This document shows, in pieces, positions 32,875 to 41,120 of a stretch of DNA of 64,000 nucleotides. A model generated the notes under the pieces. That model was not told the DNA's origin and did not search any database. It was given only the letters and a program-made list of their open reading frames with translations. This DNA comes from Streptomyces sp. A3M-1-3. Its GTDB lineage: Bacteria > Actinomycetota > Actinomycetes > Streptomycetales > Streptomycetaceae. Position 1 is the stretch's first letter. Each line of letters opens with the position of its first letter. The position numbers and the translations under genes were made by a program. The stretch covers positions 186,001 to 250,000 of the forward strand of contig NZ_JANAVP010000001.1 of assembly GCF_024213665.1 (NCBI RefSeq), read 5' to 3'.

Positions 32875-33912
32875 TCACACCTTCGGCTGCTGCTGGGTGA
32901 TGCAGTGGATGCCGCCACCCCCGGCAAAGATCGTACGGGCGTCAACCAGCGTCACCGTCCGCTCGGGGAACAAACGTCGGAAGATCCCGGCGGCGATCTC
33001 GTCCCGCGGGTCGTCGAAGGCGCAGAGCACCACGCCGCCGTTGCACAGGTAGTGGTTGATGTACGAGTAGTCGACCCACTCGCCGTCCTCGTCCTTCAGT
33101 ACGGTCGGCGCGGGTATCTCCACGACCTCCAGCAGGCGTCCCTTGGCGTCGGTCGCGGTGCGCAGCAGGGCCGCGTACTCCTTGGACCGCTCGTAGTCGG
33201 GGTGGGCCGGGTCCTGCTGGCTGTGCACGACCACGACTCCGGGCTTCGCGAAGGCCGCGACGATGTCGACGTGGCCCTGGGTGCCGTACGTGCCGTAGTC
33301 GCCGGACAGGCCGTGCGGCAGCCAGATCGCCTTGGTCGTGCCGAGGTGGGCGTGGATCTCGGCCTCGACCTGCTCGCGGGACCAGTGCGGGTTGCGGCCC
33401 GCTCCGAGCTGGACGGTGTCCGTCAGCAGTACGGTGCCCTCGCCGTCGGTGTGGATGGCGCCGCCCTCGTTGACCAGGGGCGTGCTGTACGTAGGGGTGC
33501 CGGCCAGGTCGGAGACATGCCGGGCGATCTTGGAGTCGTGTCCCCAGCGGGCCCAGGCCTGCGCGCCCCAGCCGTTGAACGTCCAGTCGACGGCGGCCAG
33601 CCGGCCGTTTCCGTCGGTGACGAAGGTCGGGCCGATGTCCCGCATCCAGGCGTCGTCGAGATCACGCTCGACCAGCTCGATGTCCGGGCCGAGGAGCTCG
33701 CGGGCGCCCTCGCTCTGGCCGGGGCCCACGACGACGGTGACCGGCTCGAAGCGCCGCACGGCGCGGGCGACAGCCGCCCAGGCGTGGCGGGCCTCGGCGA
33801 GTTCGTCGTCGTTGGTGAAGGTCGGGTTGGGGCCGGGCCAGGCCATCCAGGTGCGCTCGTGCGGAGCCCACTCGGGGGGCATACGGAGGCCGTCGGCGGC
33901 GGGAGTGCTCAT
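32875..33912 (-). CDS. aguA: Agmatine deiminase
   Basis: This 345-residue peptidyl-arginine-deiminase-family enzyme converts agmatine to N-carbamoylputrescine and ammonia. Signatures are MPPEWAPHERTWMAWP near the N-terminus, DDAWMRDIGPTFV, GGAIHTDGEG, QGHVDIVAAF and the catalytic Cys337 in GGGGIHCITQQQP. ATG 33912 is 32 bp after the ureC stop. In this operon it would feed ammonia release and polyamine recycling; the link to the urease-like enzyme is discussed under findings. Confidence 0.93.
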   Translation of the reverse strand: MSTPAADGLRMPPEWAPHERTWMAWPGPNPTFTNDDELAEARHAWAAVARAVRRFEPVTVVVGPGQSEGARELLGPDIELVERDLDDAWMRDIGPTFVTDGNGRLAAVDWTFNGWGAQAWARWGHDSKIARHVSDLAGTPTYSTPLVNEGGAIHTDGEGTVLLTDTVQLGAGRNPHWSREQVEAEIHAHLGTTKAIWLPHGLSGDYGTYGTQGHVDIVAAFAKPGVVVVHSQQDPAHPDYERSKEYAALLRTATDAKGRLLEVVEIPAPTVLKDEDGEWVDYSYINHYLCNGGVVLCAFDDPRDEIAAGIFRRLFPERTVTLVDARTIFAGGGGIHCITQQQPKV

Positions 33913-33944
33913 GGGTCGGGTCCTTGTCGCTGTCACGGTCGCGG

Positions 33945-35636
33945 TCAGAGGAAGTAGAGACGGTTCAGGGAGACGGAGTCCGCCGGTTCGGAGCGGACCG
34001 GGTCGCCGTCGAGGGTGACCAGTCCGCTGCGGCCGTCTACGCCCACCGCTCCGATACGGGAGTTGAGGACAAGGTCGGACGGGCCGATGCCGCGGGTGCC
34101 GCGGACGGCGACCCGCCGCCTTCGGGTGGGCATCCGGTCTCCTTCGAGCGCGGCCGCGGCGGCCGAGACGAAGGCGACGGAGATATCGGCGGCGGTCGCG
34201 CCGTACGACCCGAACTGCGGGCCCAGGACGAGCGGTTCGCAGGTGTCGGTGGCGGCGTTGGGGTCGCCCGTCACTCCGTACGCCGGGAAGCCCGACTTCA
34301 GTACGAGCTGCGGCTTGGCGCCGAAGAACTGCGGCCGCCACAGCACGATGTCGGCGAGCTTGCCCACCTCGATCGAGCCGATCTCGTGCGCGAGGCCGTG
34401 GGCGATCGCCGGGTTGATGGTCAGCTTGGCCATGTAGCGCAGCACGCGCCCGTTGTCGTCGGCCGGTCCGTCGCCCTCCATCGGGCCCAGCTCGGCCTTC
34501 ATCTTCCCGGCCATCGCGAAGGTCCGGCGTACGGTCTCGCCCGCGCGCCCCATGCCCTGTGCGTCGGAGGAGGTGATGCCGATCGCGCCCAGGTCGTGCA
34601 GGACGTCCTCGGCGCCCATGGTCCCGGCCCGGATGCGGTCGCGGGCCATGGCGGCGTCGCCGGGCAGGTCGGGCTTGAGGTCGTGGACGGAGACGATCAT
34701 CCCGTAGTGCTCGGCGACCGCGTCCCGGCCGAAGGGCAGGGTGGGGTTGGTCGAGGAGCCGATGACGTTCGGGACGCCGGCCATCTTCAGGACGTTGGGG
34801 ACGTGTCCGCCGCCGCAGCCCTCGATGTGGAAGGCGTGGATCGTCCGGCCTTCGAGGACCTTGAGGGTGTCCTCCACGGAGAGGCATTCGTTCAGGCCGT
34901 CGCTGTGCAGGGCGACCTGTACGTCGTGCTCCTCGGCGACCCGCAGCGCGGTGTCCAGGGCGCGGGTGTGCGCGCCCATGTCCTCGTGCACCTTGAAGCC
35001 GGACGCGCCGCCCTCGGCGAGTGCCTCGACCAGCGGGGCCGCGTCCGAGGACGAACCGCGCGCCAGGAAGCCGATGTTGACCGGCCAGGCGTCGAAGGCG
35101 TTGAAGGCGTGGCGCAGGGCCCACGGCGAGTTGACGCCGACGCCCCAGACCGGGCCGAACTCCTGGCCGACGATCGTGGTGACCCCGGAGGCGAGCGAGG
35201 CTTCCATGATCCGCGGCGAGAGCAGGTGGACATGGGTGTCGACGGCTCCGGCGGTGGCGATCAGGCCCTCGCCGGAGACGATGCTCGTGCCCGTACCGAC
35301 CACGACGTCGACACCGTCGAGGGTGTCCGGGTTGCCGGCCCGCCCGATGGCGTGGATCCGGCCTTCCCGGATGCCGATCGAGACCTTGCGGATGCCCTGT
35401 ACGGCGTCGATGACCAGCACGTTGCTGATGACGACGTCGCAGGTGTCCCGGACGGCGGCGGCCTTGAGGTGCAGTCCGTCGCGGGCGGTCTTGCCGAAGC
35501 CGGCCAGGAACTCGTCACCGGGCTTCTGGGCGTCGGACTCGACCCGGACGGTCAGCCCGGAGTCACCGAGCTTGACCCGGTCTCCGGCGCGCGGCCCGTG
35601 CACGGCGGCGTACTCGTACGGATCGATGCCAGTCAT
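33945..35636 (-). CDS. ureC: Urease alpha subunit-like protein with altered flap
   Basis: This 563-residue amidohydrolase is a divergent UreC. All nickel ligands are recognisable: His135 and His137 (DTHVH), Lys215 for carbamylation (GFKVHED), His244 (ALHSDGLNE), His278 (GCGGGHVPN) and Asp358 (TSSDAQGMG). His217, the substrate-binding residue, is present. In the mobile flap, normally VCHHL, the sequence is IVSVHDL: the Cys position is Val317, the following His is His318, and the next His is Asp. Motifs throughout depart from the urease consensus. No UreD/E/F/G genes are nearby. It is coupled by an ATGA overlap to a 37-residue upstream gene, and GGAGG precedes it. Confidence 0.88.
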   Translation of the reverse strand: MTGIDPYEYAAVHGPRAGDRVKLGDSGLTVRVESDAQKPGDEFLAGFGKTARDGLHLKAAAVRDTCDVVISNVLVIDAVQGIRKVSIGIREGRIHAIGRAGNPDTLDGVDVVVGTGTSIVSGEGLIATAGAVDTHVHLLSPRIMEASLASGVTTIVGQEFGPVWGVGVNSPWALRHAFNAFDAWPVNIGFLARGSSSDAAPLVEALAEGGASGFKVHEDMGAHTRALDTALRVAEEHDVQVALHSDGLNECLSVEDTLKVLEGRTIHAFHIEGCGGGHVPNVLKMAGVPNVIGSSTNPTLPFGRDAVAEHYGMIVSVHDLKPDLPGDAAMARDRIRAGTMGAEDVLHDLGAIGITSSDAQGMGRAGETVRRTFAMAGKMKAELGPMEGDGPADDNGRVLRYMAKLTINPAIAHGLAHEIGSIEVGKLADIVLWRPQFFGAKPQLVLKSGFPAYGVTGDPNAATDTCEPLVLGPQFGSYGATAADISVAFVSAAAAALEGDRMPTRRRRVAVRGTRGIGPSDLVLNSRIGAVGVDGRSGLVTLDGDPVRSEPADSVSLNRLYFL

Positions 35637-35746
35637 GAGCGGACCTCCAGCTCGTGCGCGTGGTCGGGGTGGGCGTTCGGCGTGACGGTGGCGCCGCGCG
35701 GCGTCGGGCGCGCGACGTCCGTGGCGCGGCGCGGGGCCGCGCTCAT
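35633..35746 (-). CDS. 37-residue His-containing peptide coupled between ureAB and ureC
   Basis: An open frame of 38 codons fills the gap between ureAB and ureC exactly. Its ATG (35746) overlaps the ureAB stop as ATGA, and its TGA overlaps the ureC ATG in the same way. GGGAG stands seven bases before its start. Nearly all codons end in G or C. The peptide starts MSAAPRRATDVARPTPRG and ends NAHPDHAHELEVRS, with His26, His29 and His31 next to Asp28 and Glu32, a plausible nickel-binding cluster. Double coupling makes chance unlikely. I do not recognise it; a metal-delivery or subunit-assembly role is inference. Confidence 0.65.
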   Translation of the reverse strand: MSAAPRRATDVARPTPRGATVTPNAHPDHAHELEVRS

Positions 35747-36426
35747 CGCTCGGCTCCCAGGTATCCGCAGGCCGCAGCCCTGCGCAGGGCTTCTTCCTGC
35801 GCGCCGGGCGCGTCCAGTTCCCCGTCGACCAGGCCCGCGAATCCGATCGCGATCCGGGCGCCGCCGATCGGGACGAGGCCGACCTCTGCCTCGCCGCCGG
35901 GATCGAAGCGGAAGGAGGCTCCGGCGGGCACGTTCAGCCGCATGCCGTAGGCCGCGGACCGGTCGAAGTCGAGGCGCGGGTTGGCCTCGAAGAAGTGGAA
36001 GTGCGAGGTCACGCTGACCGGGACAGCCGCGGTGTTCCGTACGGTCAGGCGTACGGCCGGCTCCGGCTCGGGCGTCGCGGGGGCGGGCAGCACCGCGCCG
36101 GGCGCGTCGTCACCCAGGCCGCCGCCGCGAATGGGCGCCGAGACGACCGCGAGCCGCGAGCCGTCGTCGAAGACGGCCTCCACATGCACCTCGGTGACCA
36201 CGTCCGCGACGCCCGGCAGGACGTCGTCGGGGCCGAGGACATTGCGCGCCGCCTCGATCGCCTCCGCGAGGCGCCGCCCGTCGCGGGCCGCCTCGCAGAC
36301 GGCGTCGGCGATCAGCGCGGTGGCCTCCGGCACATTGAGCCGCAGTCCCCGGGCCCGGCGCGCCCGCGCCAGTTCCGCGGCTCCGAACAGCAGAAGCCGG
36401 TCGCGTTCCGTAGGGGTCAGCCGCAC
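35743..36426 (-). CDS. ureAB: Fused urease gamma-beta subunit
   Basis: This 227-residue protein fuses the gamma subunit (residues 1-100, MRLTPTERDRLLLFGAAELA, LNVPEATALIADAVCEAARD) and the beta subunit (about 120-215, LTVRNTAAVPVSVTSHFHFF, LDFDRSAAYGMRLNVPAGAS). The order follows the Helicobacter/Streptomyces-type fusion. GTG 36426 follows GGGAGGTGG. It is first gene of the operon. Inverted repeats lie directly upstream. Sequence drift from canonical UreA/UreB parallels that of UreC. Confidence 0.9.
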   Translation of the reverse strand: MRLTPTERDRLLLFGAAELARARRARGLRLNVPEATALIADAVCEAARDGRRLAEAIEAARNVLGPDDVLPGVADVVTEVHVEAVFDDGSRLAVVSAPIRGGGLGDDAPGAVLPAPATPEPEPAVRLTVRNTAAVPVSVTSHFHFFEANPRLDFDRSAAYGMRLNVPAGASFRFDPGGEAEVGLVPIGGARIAIGFAGLVDGELDAPGAQEEALRRAAACGYLGAER

Positions 36427-36446
36427 GCCGTTCCACCTCCCTGAGC

Positions 36447-36465
36447 GTTAGAGCATCACTCTAAC
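36447..36465. promoter_or_regulatory. Inverted repeat in front of ureAB
   Basis: GTTAGAG and CTCTAAC are perfect 7-bp arms around CATCA, 20 bp upstream of the ureAB start. The geometry suits a TetR-dimer operator. A related shorter repeat occurs at 36518-36532 with similar sequence (TTGAG-CGTCA-CTCAA). Confidence 0.65.
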
Positions 36466-36490
36466 CTCTTGATTAATGTCACCGAAAGAT

Positions 36491-36515
36491 TGACCTACCA
36501 CCTTGCCATAGGTCA
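36491..36515. promoter_or_regulatory. Inverted repeat in the ureAB/permease divergent promoter
   Basis: TGACCTA at 36491-36497 and TAGGTCA at 36509-36515 form perfect 7-bp arms with 11 bp between. It lies between the two smaller TTnGAG-type repeats, so two regulators may meet here. Confidence 0.6.
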
Positions 36516-36517
36516 CA

Positions 36518-36532
36518 TTGAGCGTCACTCAA
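36518..36532. promoter_or_regulatory. Second TTGAG-CGTCA-CTCAA repeat before the permease
   Basis: TTGAG and CTCAA flank CGTCA, echoing the repeat at 36447-36465 on the other side of the divergent promoter. A single regulator could therefore control both transcription units. Confidence 0.55.
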
Positions 36533-36562
36533 ATAGTCGCCGGCCGAAGCAGGGAGCGCCGT

Positions 36563-38005
36563 ATGCCGATCGAACAGCGCGGAGTCGACACCATCCCCGA
36601 CGAGGAGCGCACCAGCGGACCGCGCGACCTCGTCTCGATCCTCCTCGGCTCGAACCTGTGCCTCGGCGTGATCATCTTCGGCTGGCTGCCGGTGTCCTTC
36701 GGGCTGGGCCTGTGGCCCGCCGTGACCTCCGTCGTCGCGGGCACGGTCGTCGGCACCCTGCTGACCGCCCCGCTCGCGCTGGTCTCGCTGCGTACCGGCA
36801 CCAATCTCTCCACCTCCAGCGGCGCACAGTTCGGCGTACGTGGCCGACTCATCGGGTCGGTCGTCGGCCTGCTGCTCTCCCTCGGGTACACCGCCCTGAC
36901 CCTGTGGATCGGCGGCGACGTCATCGTCGGCACGCTGGCCCGCCTCTTCGGCACCTCCACCGACGCCCCGGCCGTCGTGGTCGTCTACACCCTCCTCGCC
37001 GCGTGTACGGTCTTCGCCGCGGTGTACGGCTACCGGCTGCTGCTCCGGCTCAGCCGGGTGCTGGCCGTCGCCATGACGGTGCTGCTGCTCCTCGGCCTAC
37101 TCGCGTACTCCGGCGACTTCACCACGGCCCCGCCCGCCGACACGCCATACCTCCTCGGCGGCTTCTGGCCGACCTGGCTGCTGTCCGCCGTCGCCGCCGG
37201 CCTCAGCGGCCCCATCGCCTTCATCACCCTGCTCGGCGACTACACCCGCTACATCTCGCCGCGCCGCCACAGCTCGCGCACGGTGCTGCGCGCCACCTGC
37301 CTCGGTCTGTTCCTGGGTCTGCTGATCCCCCAGCTCTTCGGCACCTTCACCGCCCTCGCGGCGGGCGCGGCCACGGACTACGCGGGCCCGCTGGTCGACG
37401 CCGCTCCCGCCTGGTACCTGCTGCCGCTGGTGCTGGCGGCCTCGGCCGGCTCGGTCGGCAACGCGGGCCTGATGCTGTACTCCATGGGCCTCGACCTGGA
37501 CGCGATCCTGCCGCGCGCCACGCGGGCCCGGGCGACGCTGGTCGTCGCGGCGGTCGCGACGGCGTTCGTCTTCCTCGGGCACTTCCTGTGGGACGCGCGG
37601 TCCGCGATGACGTCGTTCGTGCTGCTGCTGACCGCGCTCGGCACGCCGTGGGCGGTGATCACGCTGATCGGTTACGTCCGCTGCGCCGGCACGTACGACG
37701 CGGAGGCGCTCCAGGTCTACAACCGGCGCGCGAAGGGCGGCGTGTACTGGTTCCGCGCCGGCTGGAACCTCGCCGCCACCGTGTCCTGGACGCTGGGCGC
37801 GGCGGTCGGCCTGGCCGCGGTCTCGACCCCGCTGTACGAAGGCCCGCTGCTGGCCCTCACCGGCGGCGTGGACTGCAGCTTCGTCCTCTCGGGAGCGGCA
37901 GGCGGCCTGGCCTACGCGGCCCTGACCCTCCGCGGGGCCACGGCCCCGGCCCCGGACCCGTCGGTGGCCTCGCCGGAGCCGGCCCGGGGCAGGGCTTCCA
38001 CCTGA
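36563..38005 (+). CDS. NCS1-family purine/cytosine-type permease
   Basis: This 480-residue integral membrane protein has about twelve transmembrane helices and NCS1 signatures: LVSILLGSNLCLGVIIFGWL at the first helix, STSSGAQFGVRGRLIGS, and GDYTRYISPRR in a central loop. ATG 36563 follows AGGGAG; the frame is open upstream but without a site. NCS1 carriers import nucleobases, hydantoins, allantoin and related compounds by Na+ or H+ symport. Being divergent from the urease-like operon and sharing operator-like repeats, it may import that enzyme's substrate or a precursor. Confidence 0.88.
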   Translation: MPIEQRGVDTIPDEERTSGPRDLVSILLGSNLCLGVIIFGWLPVSFGLGLWPAVTSVVAGTVVGTLLTAPLALVSLRTGTNLSTSSGAQFGVRGRLIGSVVGLLLSLGYTALTLWIGGDVIVGTLARLFGTSTDAPAVVVVYTLLAACTVFAAVYGYRLLLRLSRVLAVAMTVLLLLGLLAYSGDFTTAPPADTPYLLGGFWPTWLLSAVAAGLSGPIAFITLLGDYTRYISPRRHSSRTVLRATCLGLFLGLLIPQLFGTFTALAAGAATDYAGPLVDAAPAWYLLPLVLAASAGSVGNAGLMLYSMGLDLDAILPRATRARATLVVAAVATAFVFLGHFLWDARSAMTSFVLLLTALGTPWAVITLIGYVRCAGTYDAEALQVYNRRAKGGVYWFRAGWNLAATVSWTLGAAVGLAAVSTPLYEGPLLALTGGVDCSFVLSGAAGGLAYAALTLRGATAPAPDPSVASPEPARGRAST

Positions 38006-38140
38006 CGGCCTCCGGCCCGGCCATGCCCGCGAGTGTGAAACCGGGGGAATGCCCCGGGACGCCGTGGGTGCGCGGCGCGAAGCCGCCGCTCCTTCGCGGG
38101 GGTCGTCAGCTGCTTGCCGGGGAGCGTGCACGAGGGCGGT

Positions 38141-38215
38141 TTAACTCGATCGTGTGATGGTCGGCTTCCGGGCTTGCGGCGTCCTGGGCCGTCCGGGTTA
38201 ACGTGATCGTGTGAT
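38141..38215. repeat. Direct repeat TTAAC-GATCGTGTGAT, two copies
   Basis: TTAACTCGATCGTGTGAT at 38141-38158 recurs as TTAACGTGATCGTGTGAT at 38198-38215, 57 bp apart, with two differences in 18 bases. Neither copy is next to a gene start. Function unknown. Confidence 0.6.
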
Positions 38216-38509
38216 CTGGGACGCCGGGTACGGCGCCGGCGTGCGGGGCCCCCGCTCCACCGGAGTGATGGTTCAGGGCCTCCCCGTCGCCTCTGGCCGT
38301 ACCCATTTGGCCGGATCGCGCAGGGAACCGACCTCCCGGACCCGGACCACGCACAGGATCGTGTCGCCGCCCCGGGGTTGAGTACGCCGGGGACCAGTGC
38401 GCCCAAGACCGTTCGGGGCGTGCGGCTGAGCAGACTCACTCCTGCTCAGTCAAGAGGAACGGTGCGGGTGTACTCCGTACCCCCGCGTTCAGGGTGGGGA
38501 CGACAACGC

Positions 38510-38547
38510 GGAGGCCCGCGCCCCGGGAAACCGGGCGCGGGCCTCCG
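38510..38547 (-). terminator. Terminator after ilvE
   Basis: GGAGGCCCGCGCCCCGG pairs with CCGGGCGCGGGCCTCC (one bulged C) around GAAA. It begins 18 bp beyond the ilvE stop. Confidence 0.82.
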
Positions 38548-38564
38548 TACAAGTGCGGCTCGAC

Positions 38565-39650
38565 TCAGCCGAGCTTGTGCATCCAGCCGTGGGTGTCCTC
38601 GGCCGCGCCGGTCTGGAGGTCCAGCAGCGCCTTGCGGAGCTCCATCGTGACCTTGCCGGGCTGCCCGTCGGCCTGGGTCCAGTTCGCGCGGGCGGACTTC
38701 ACCGAGCCGACCGGTGTGATGACCGCGGCCGTGCCGCAGGCGAAGACCTCGGTCAGGGTGCCGTTCTCGTTGTCGCGCTTCCAGTCCTCGGTGGAGATCC
38801 GGCCCTCGACCGCCTCGTAGCCGAGGTCCTTGGCGATCTTGAGGAGGGAGTCGCGGGTGATGCCGGGGAGGAGGGAGCCGGTGAGCTCGGGGGTGACGAT
38901 GCGGTCGCCGTACACGAAGTACAGGTTCATGCCGCCCATTTCCTCGATCCAGCGGTGCTCGACGGCGTCCAGCCACACCACCTGGTCGCAACCGTGCTCG
39001 GCCGCCTGCGCCTGCGCGACCAGCGAGGCCGCGTAGTTCCCGCCGGTCTTGGCCGCGCCTGTGCCGCCCTTGACCGCGCGGACGTACTCCTCCGAGAGCC
39101 ACACCGAGACGGGCTTCACGCCGCCGGGGAAGTACGCACCGGCGGGCGAGGCGATCACGATGAAGAGGTACTCGTTGGCCGGCTTCACACCGAGCCCGAC
39201 CTCGCTCGCGAACATGAAGGGACGCAGGTACAGCGAAGCCTCACCCGAACTGGGGACCCATGCCTTGTCCTGGTTGACGAGCGCGTCGCATGCCTCGATG
39301 AAGAGGTCCACGGGAAGCTCGGGCATGGCCAGGCGGCGGGCCGACCGCTGGAAGCGCTCCGCGTTCGCGTCGGGCCGGAAGGTCGACACCGTGCCGTCGG
39401 GCTGGCGGTAGGCCTTCAGGCCCTCGAAGATCGTCTGCGCGTAGTGCAGCGTCATGTTGGCCGGGTCGATGGACAGCGGCGCGTACGGGACGAGCTGCGC
39501 GTCGTGCCAGCCGCGGCCTTCCGTCCACTTGACCGTGACCATGTGGTCGGTGAAGTGGCGGCCGAATCCGGGGCTGACCAGGATCGCCTCGCGCTCCGCG
39601 TCGGACAGCGGGTGCGAGGAGGGCTTGAGCTCGATCGTGGGCGTCGTCAT
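38565..39650 (-). CDS. ilvE: Branched-chain amino acid aminotransferase
   Basis: This 361-residue fold-type IV PLP enzyme makes and breaks Leu, Ile and Val by transamination with glutamate. Signatures are [35 protein letters not shown], the PLP-lysine region [13 protein letters not shown] (about 201) and [23 protein letters not shown] 39650 begins the conserved protein; an in-frame ATG nearly 200 bp upstream is not credible. It lies 244 bp downstream of leuB on the same strand, with a hairpin between, so it probably has its own promoter. Confidence 0.95.
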   Translation of the reverse strand: MTTPTIELKPSSHPLSDAEREAILVSPGFGRHFTDHMVTVKWTEGRGWHDAQLVPYAPLSIDPANMTLHYAQTIFEGLKAYRQPDGTVSTFRPDANAERFQRSARRLAMPELPVDLFIEACDALVNQDKAWVPSSGEASLYLRPFMFASEVGLGVKPANEYLFIVIASPAGAYFPGGVKPVSVWLSEEYVRAVKGGTGAAKTGGNYAASLVAQAQAAEHGCDQVVWLDAVEHRWIEEMGGMNLYFVYGDRIVTPELTGSLLPGITRDSLLKIAKDLGYEAVEGRISTEDWKRDNENGTLTEVFACGTAAVITPVGSVKSARANWTQADGQPGKVTMELRKALLDLQTGAAEDTHGWMHKLG

Positions 39651-39847
39651 GAGTGCTTGTCCTTCACCGGTTGTGTGTGACGGACCGCGCTCACGCCTAC
39701 TAGGACGTCCGAGCTTTCTCCCGCATGTCGCGGCCCACGTTCGATTATCGCGTCTGTGGGGCCCGGCGGTCCCCCCGGACGGAGTCCGGAGGAGATACGG
39801 CGAATCCGCGGCCCAGGATGATGGTGGCACCCGGCGGCCGCAAAGCA

Positions 39848-39877
39848 CAGCCGCCGGGTTCGGTGACCCGGCGGCTG
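39848..39877 (-). terminator. Hairpin after leuB
   Basis: CAGCCGCCGGGT pairs exactly with ACCCGGCGGCTG around a 6-base loop, 17 bp beyond the leuB stop. Confidence 0.8.
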
Positions 39878-39894
39878 AGGGACGTTCGCGCGGG

Positions 39895-40932
39895 TCAGCT
39901 CGCTACACGTACCGCGAGCGCGTCGCCGATCTCGTCGGTCGTACGGGACCCCTGGCGCTCGGCGAGGTCGGCGGCGACCGCGGCCTCGATCCGGGCCGCC
40001 TCGCTCTCGTACCCGACGTGGCGCAGCAGGAGCGCGACGGACAGCACGGTCGCGGTGGGGTCGGCCTTGCCCTGGCCCGCGATGTCGGGCGCGGAGCCGT
40101 GGACGGGCTCGAACATCGACGGGAAGGCGCCCGTCGGGTTGATGTTGCCTGAGGCCGCGAGCCCGATGCCACCGGTGACGGCGGCGGCGAGGTCGGTGAG
40201 GATGTCGCCGAAGAGGTTGTCGGTGACGATGACGTCGAAGCGCTCGGGCTGAGTGACGAAGAAGATCGTCGCGGCGTCGACGTGCAGGTAGTCGGTGGTG
40301 ACCTCGGGGTACTCCTGGCCGACCCGGTCGAAGATGTTCTTCCACAGGTGGCCGGCGTACACGAGCACGTTGTTCTTGTGGACGAGCGTCAGCTTCTTGC
40401 GGGGGCGGGCGTTGGCCCGCTCGTACGCGTCGCGGACGACCCGCTCCACGCCGTACGCGGTGTTGACGCTGACCTCGGTCGCGACCTCGGCGGGGGTGCC
40501 GGTGCGCAGCGAGCCGCCGTTGCCGGTGTACGGGCCCTCGGTGCCCTCGCGGACGACGACGAAGTCGATGTCGGGGCGGCCGGCCAGCGGAGTCGCAGTG
40601 TTGGGGAACAGCTTCGACGGGCGCAGGTTGATGAAGTGGTCGAAGGCGAACCGCAGTTTCAGCAGCAGCCCGCGCTCGAGGACGCCGGAGGGGACCGAGG
40701 GGTCGCCGATCGCGCCGAGCAGGATCGCGTCGTGCTGCTTGAGGGCGTCGAGCTCCGCGTCCGGGAGGGTCTCTCCGGTGCGGTGCCAGCGCCGCGCGCC
40801 GAGGTCGTACTCCTTGGTCTCCAGCTTCACATCCTGCGGGAGCACCGCGGCAAGGACCTTCAGGCCCTGAGCCACGACTTCCTGGCCGATGCCGTCACCG
40901 GGGATCACTGCGAGATTGAGGCTGCGAGACAT
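39895..40932 (-). CDS. leuB: 3-isopropylmalate dehydrogenase
   Basis: This 345-residue NAD-dependent beta-decarboxylating dehydrogenase performs the third step of leucine synthesis. It begins [20 protein letters not shown]. Substrate-binding arginines are in [20 protein letters not shown] and [13 protein letters not shown]; the catalytic Lys and metal Asp residues lie in LVHKNNVLV and [19 protein letters not shown]. The NAD-binding [20 protein letters not shown] is complete. Length and motifs are normal for the actinobacterial form. Confidence 0.95.
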   Translation of the reverse strand: MSRSLNLAVIPGDGIGQEVVAQGLKVLAAVLPQDVKLETKEYDLGARRWHRTGETLPDAELDALKQHDAILLGAIGDPSVPSGVLERGLLLKLRFAFDHFINLRPSKLFPNTATPLAGRPDIDFVVVREGTEGPYTGNGGSLRTGTPAEVATEVSVNTAYGVERVVRDAYERANARPRKKLTLVHKNNVLVYAGHLWKNIFDRVGQEYPEVTTDYLHVDAATIFFVTQPERFDVIVTDNLFGDILTDLAAAVTGGIGLAASGNINPTGAFPSMFEPVHGSAPDIAGQGKADPTATVLSVALLLRHVGYESEAARIEAAVAADLAERQGSRTTDEIGDALAVRVAS

Positions 40933-41120
40933 GTCGGCACCCTACTCCGCGTCCCAGTGAATGACATGTGCTGTCCGCCATTCGGGACGCCGGATCGGCC
41001 GGAGATTCGTTGAACTTCGTTCATCCCGCGCATGGCGCGCAGTCGGAAGTTACTGGCAAGTTCAAGAGCCGTGACCGATACCCCTACCCCACGTATGGGC
41101 ATCCCCGAGCAGCTCGCCGC

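Larger units (their letters stand above)
38006..38564. other. Intergenic region between permease and ilvE
   Basis: These 559 bp lie between convergent genes. They contain a pair of direct repeats (38141-38158 and 38198-38215) and the ilvE terminator. A minus-strand frame of 82 codons (38106-38354) covers the repeats but has TTA codons, no ribosome site and poor codon bias. No convincing gene was found. Confidence 0.5.

Noticed and set aside
38106..38354. Minus-strand 82-codon frame in the permease-ilvE gap
   Set aside because: It contains two TTA codons within the direct repeats, has no ribosome site and shows weak third-position bias.
41009..41025. PHO box (GTTGAAC TTC GTTCATC) before the phosphatase pseudogene
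   Set aside because: The repeats are 10 bp apart instead of 11 and match the consensus poorly.
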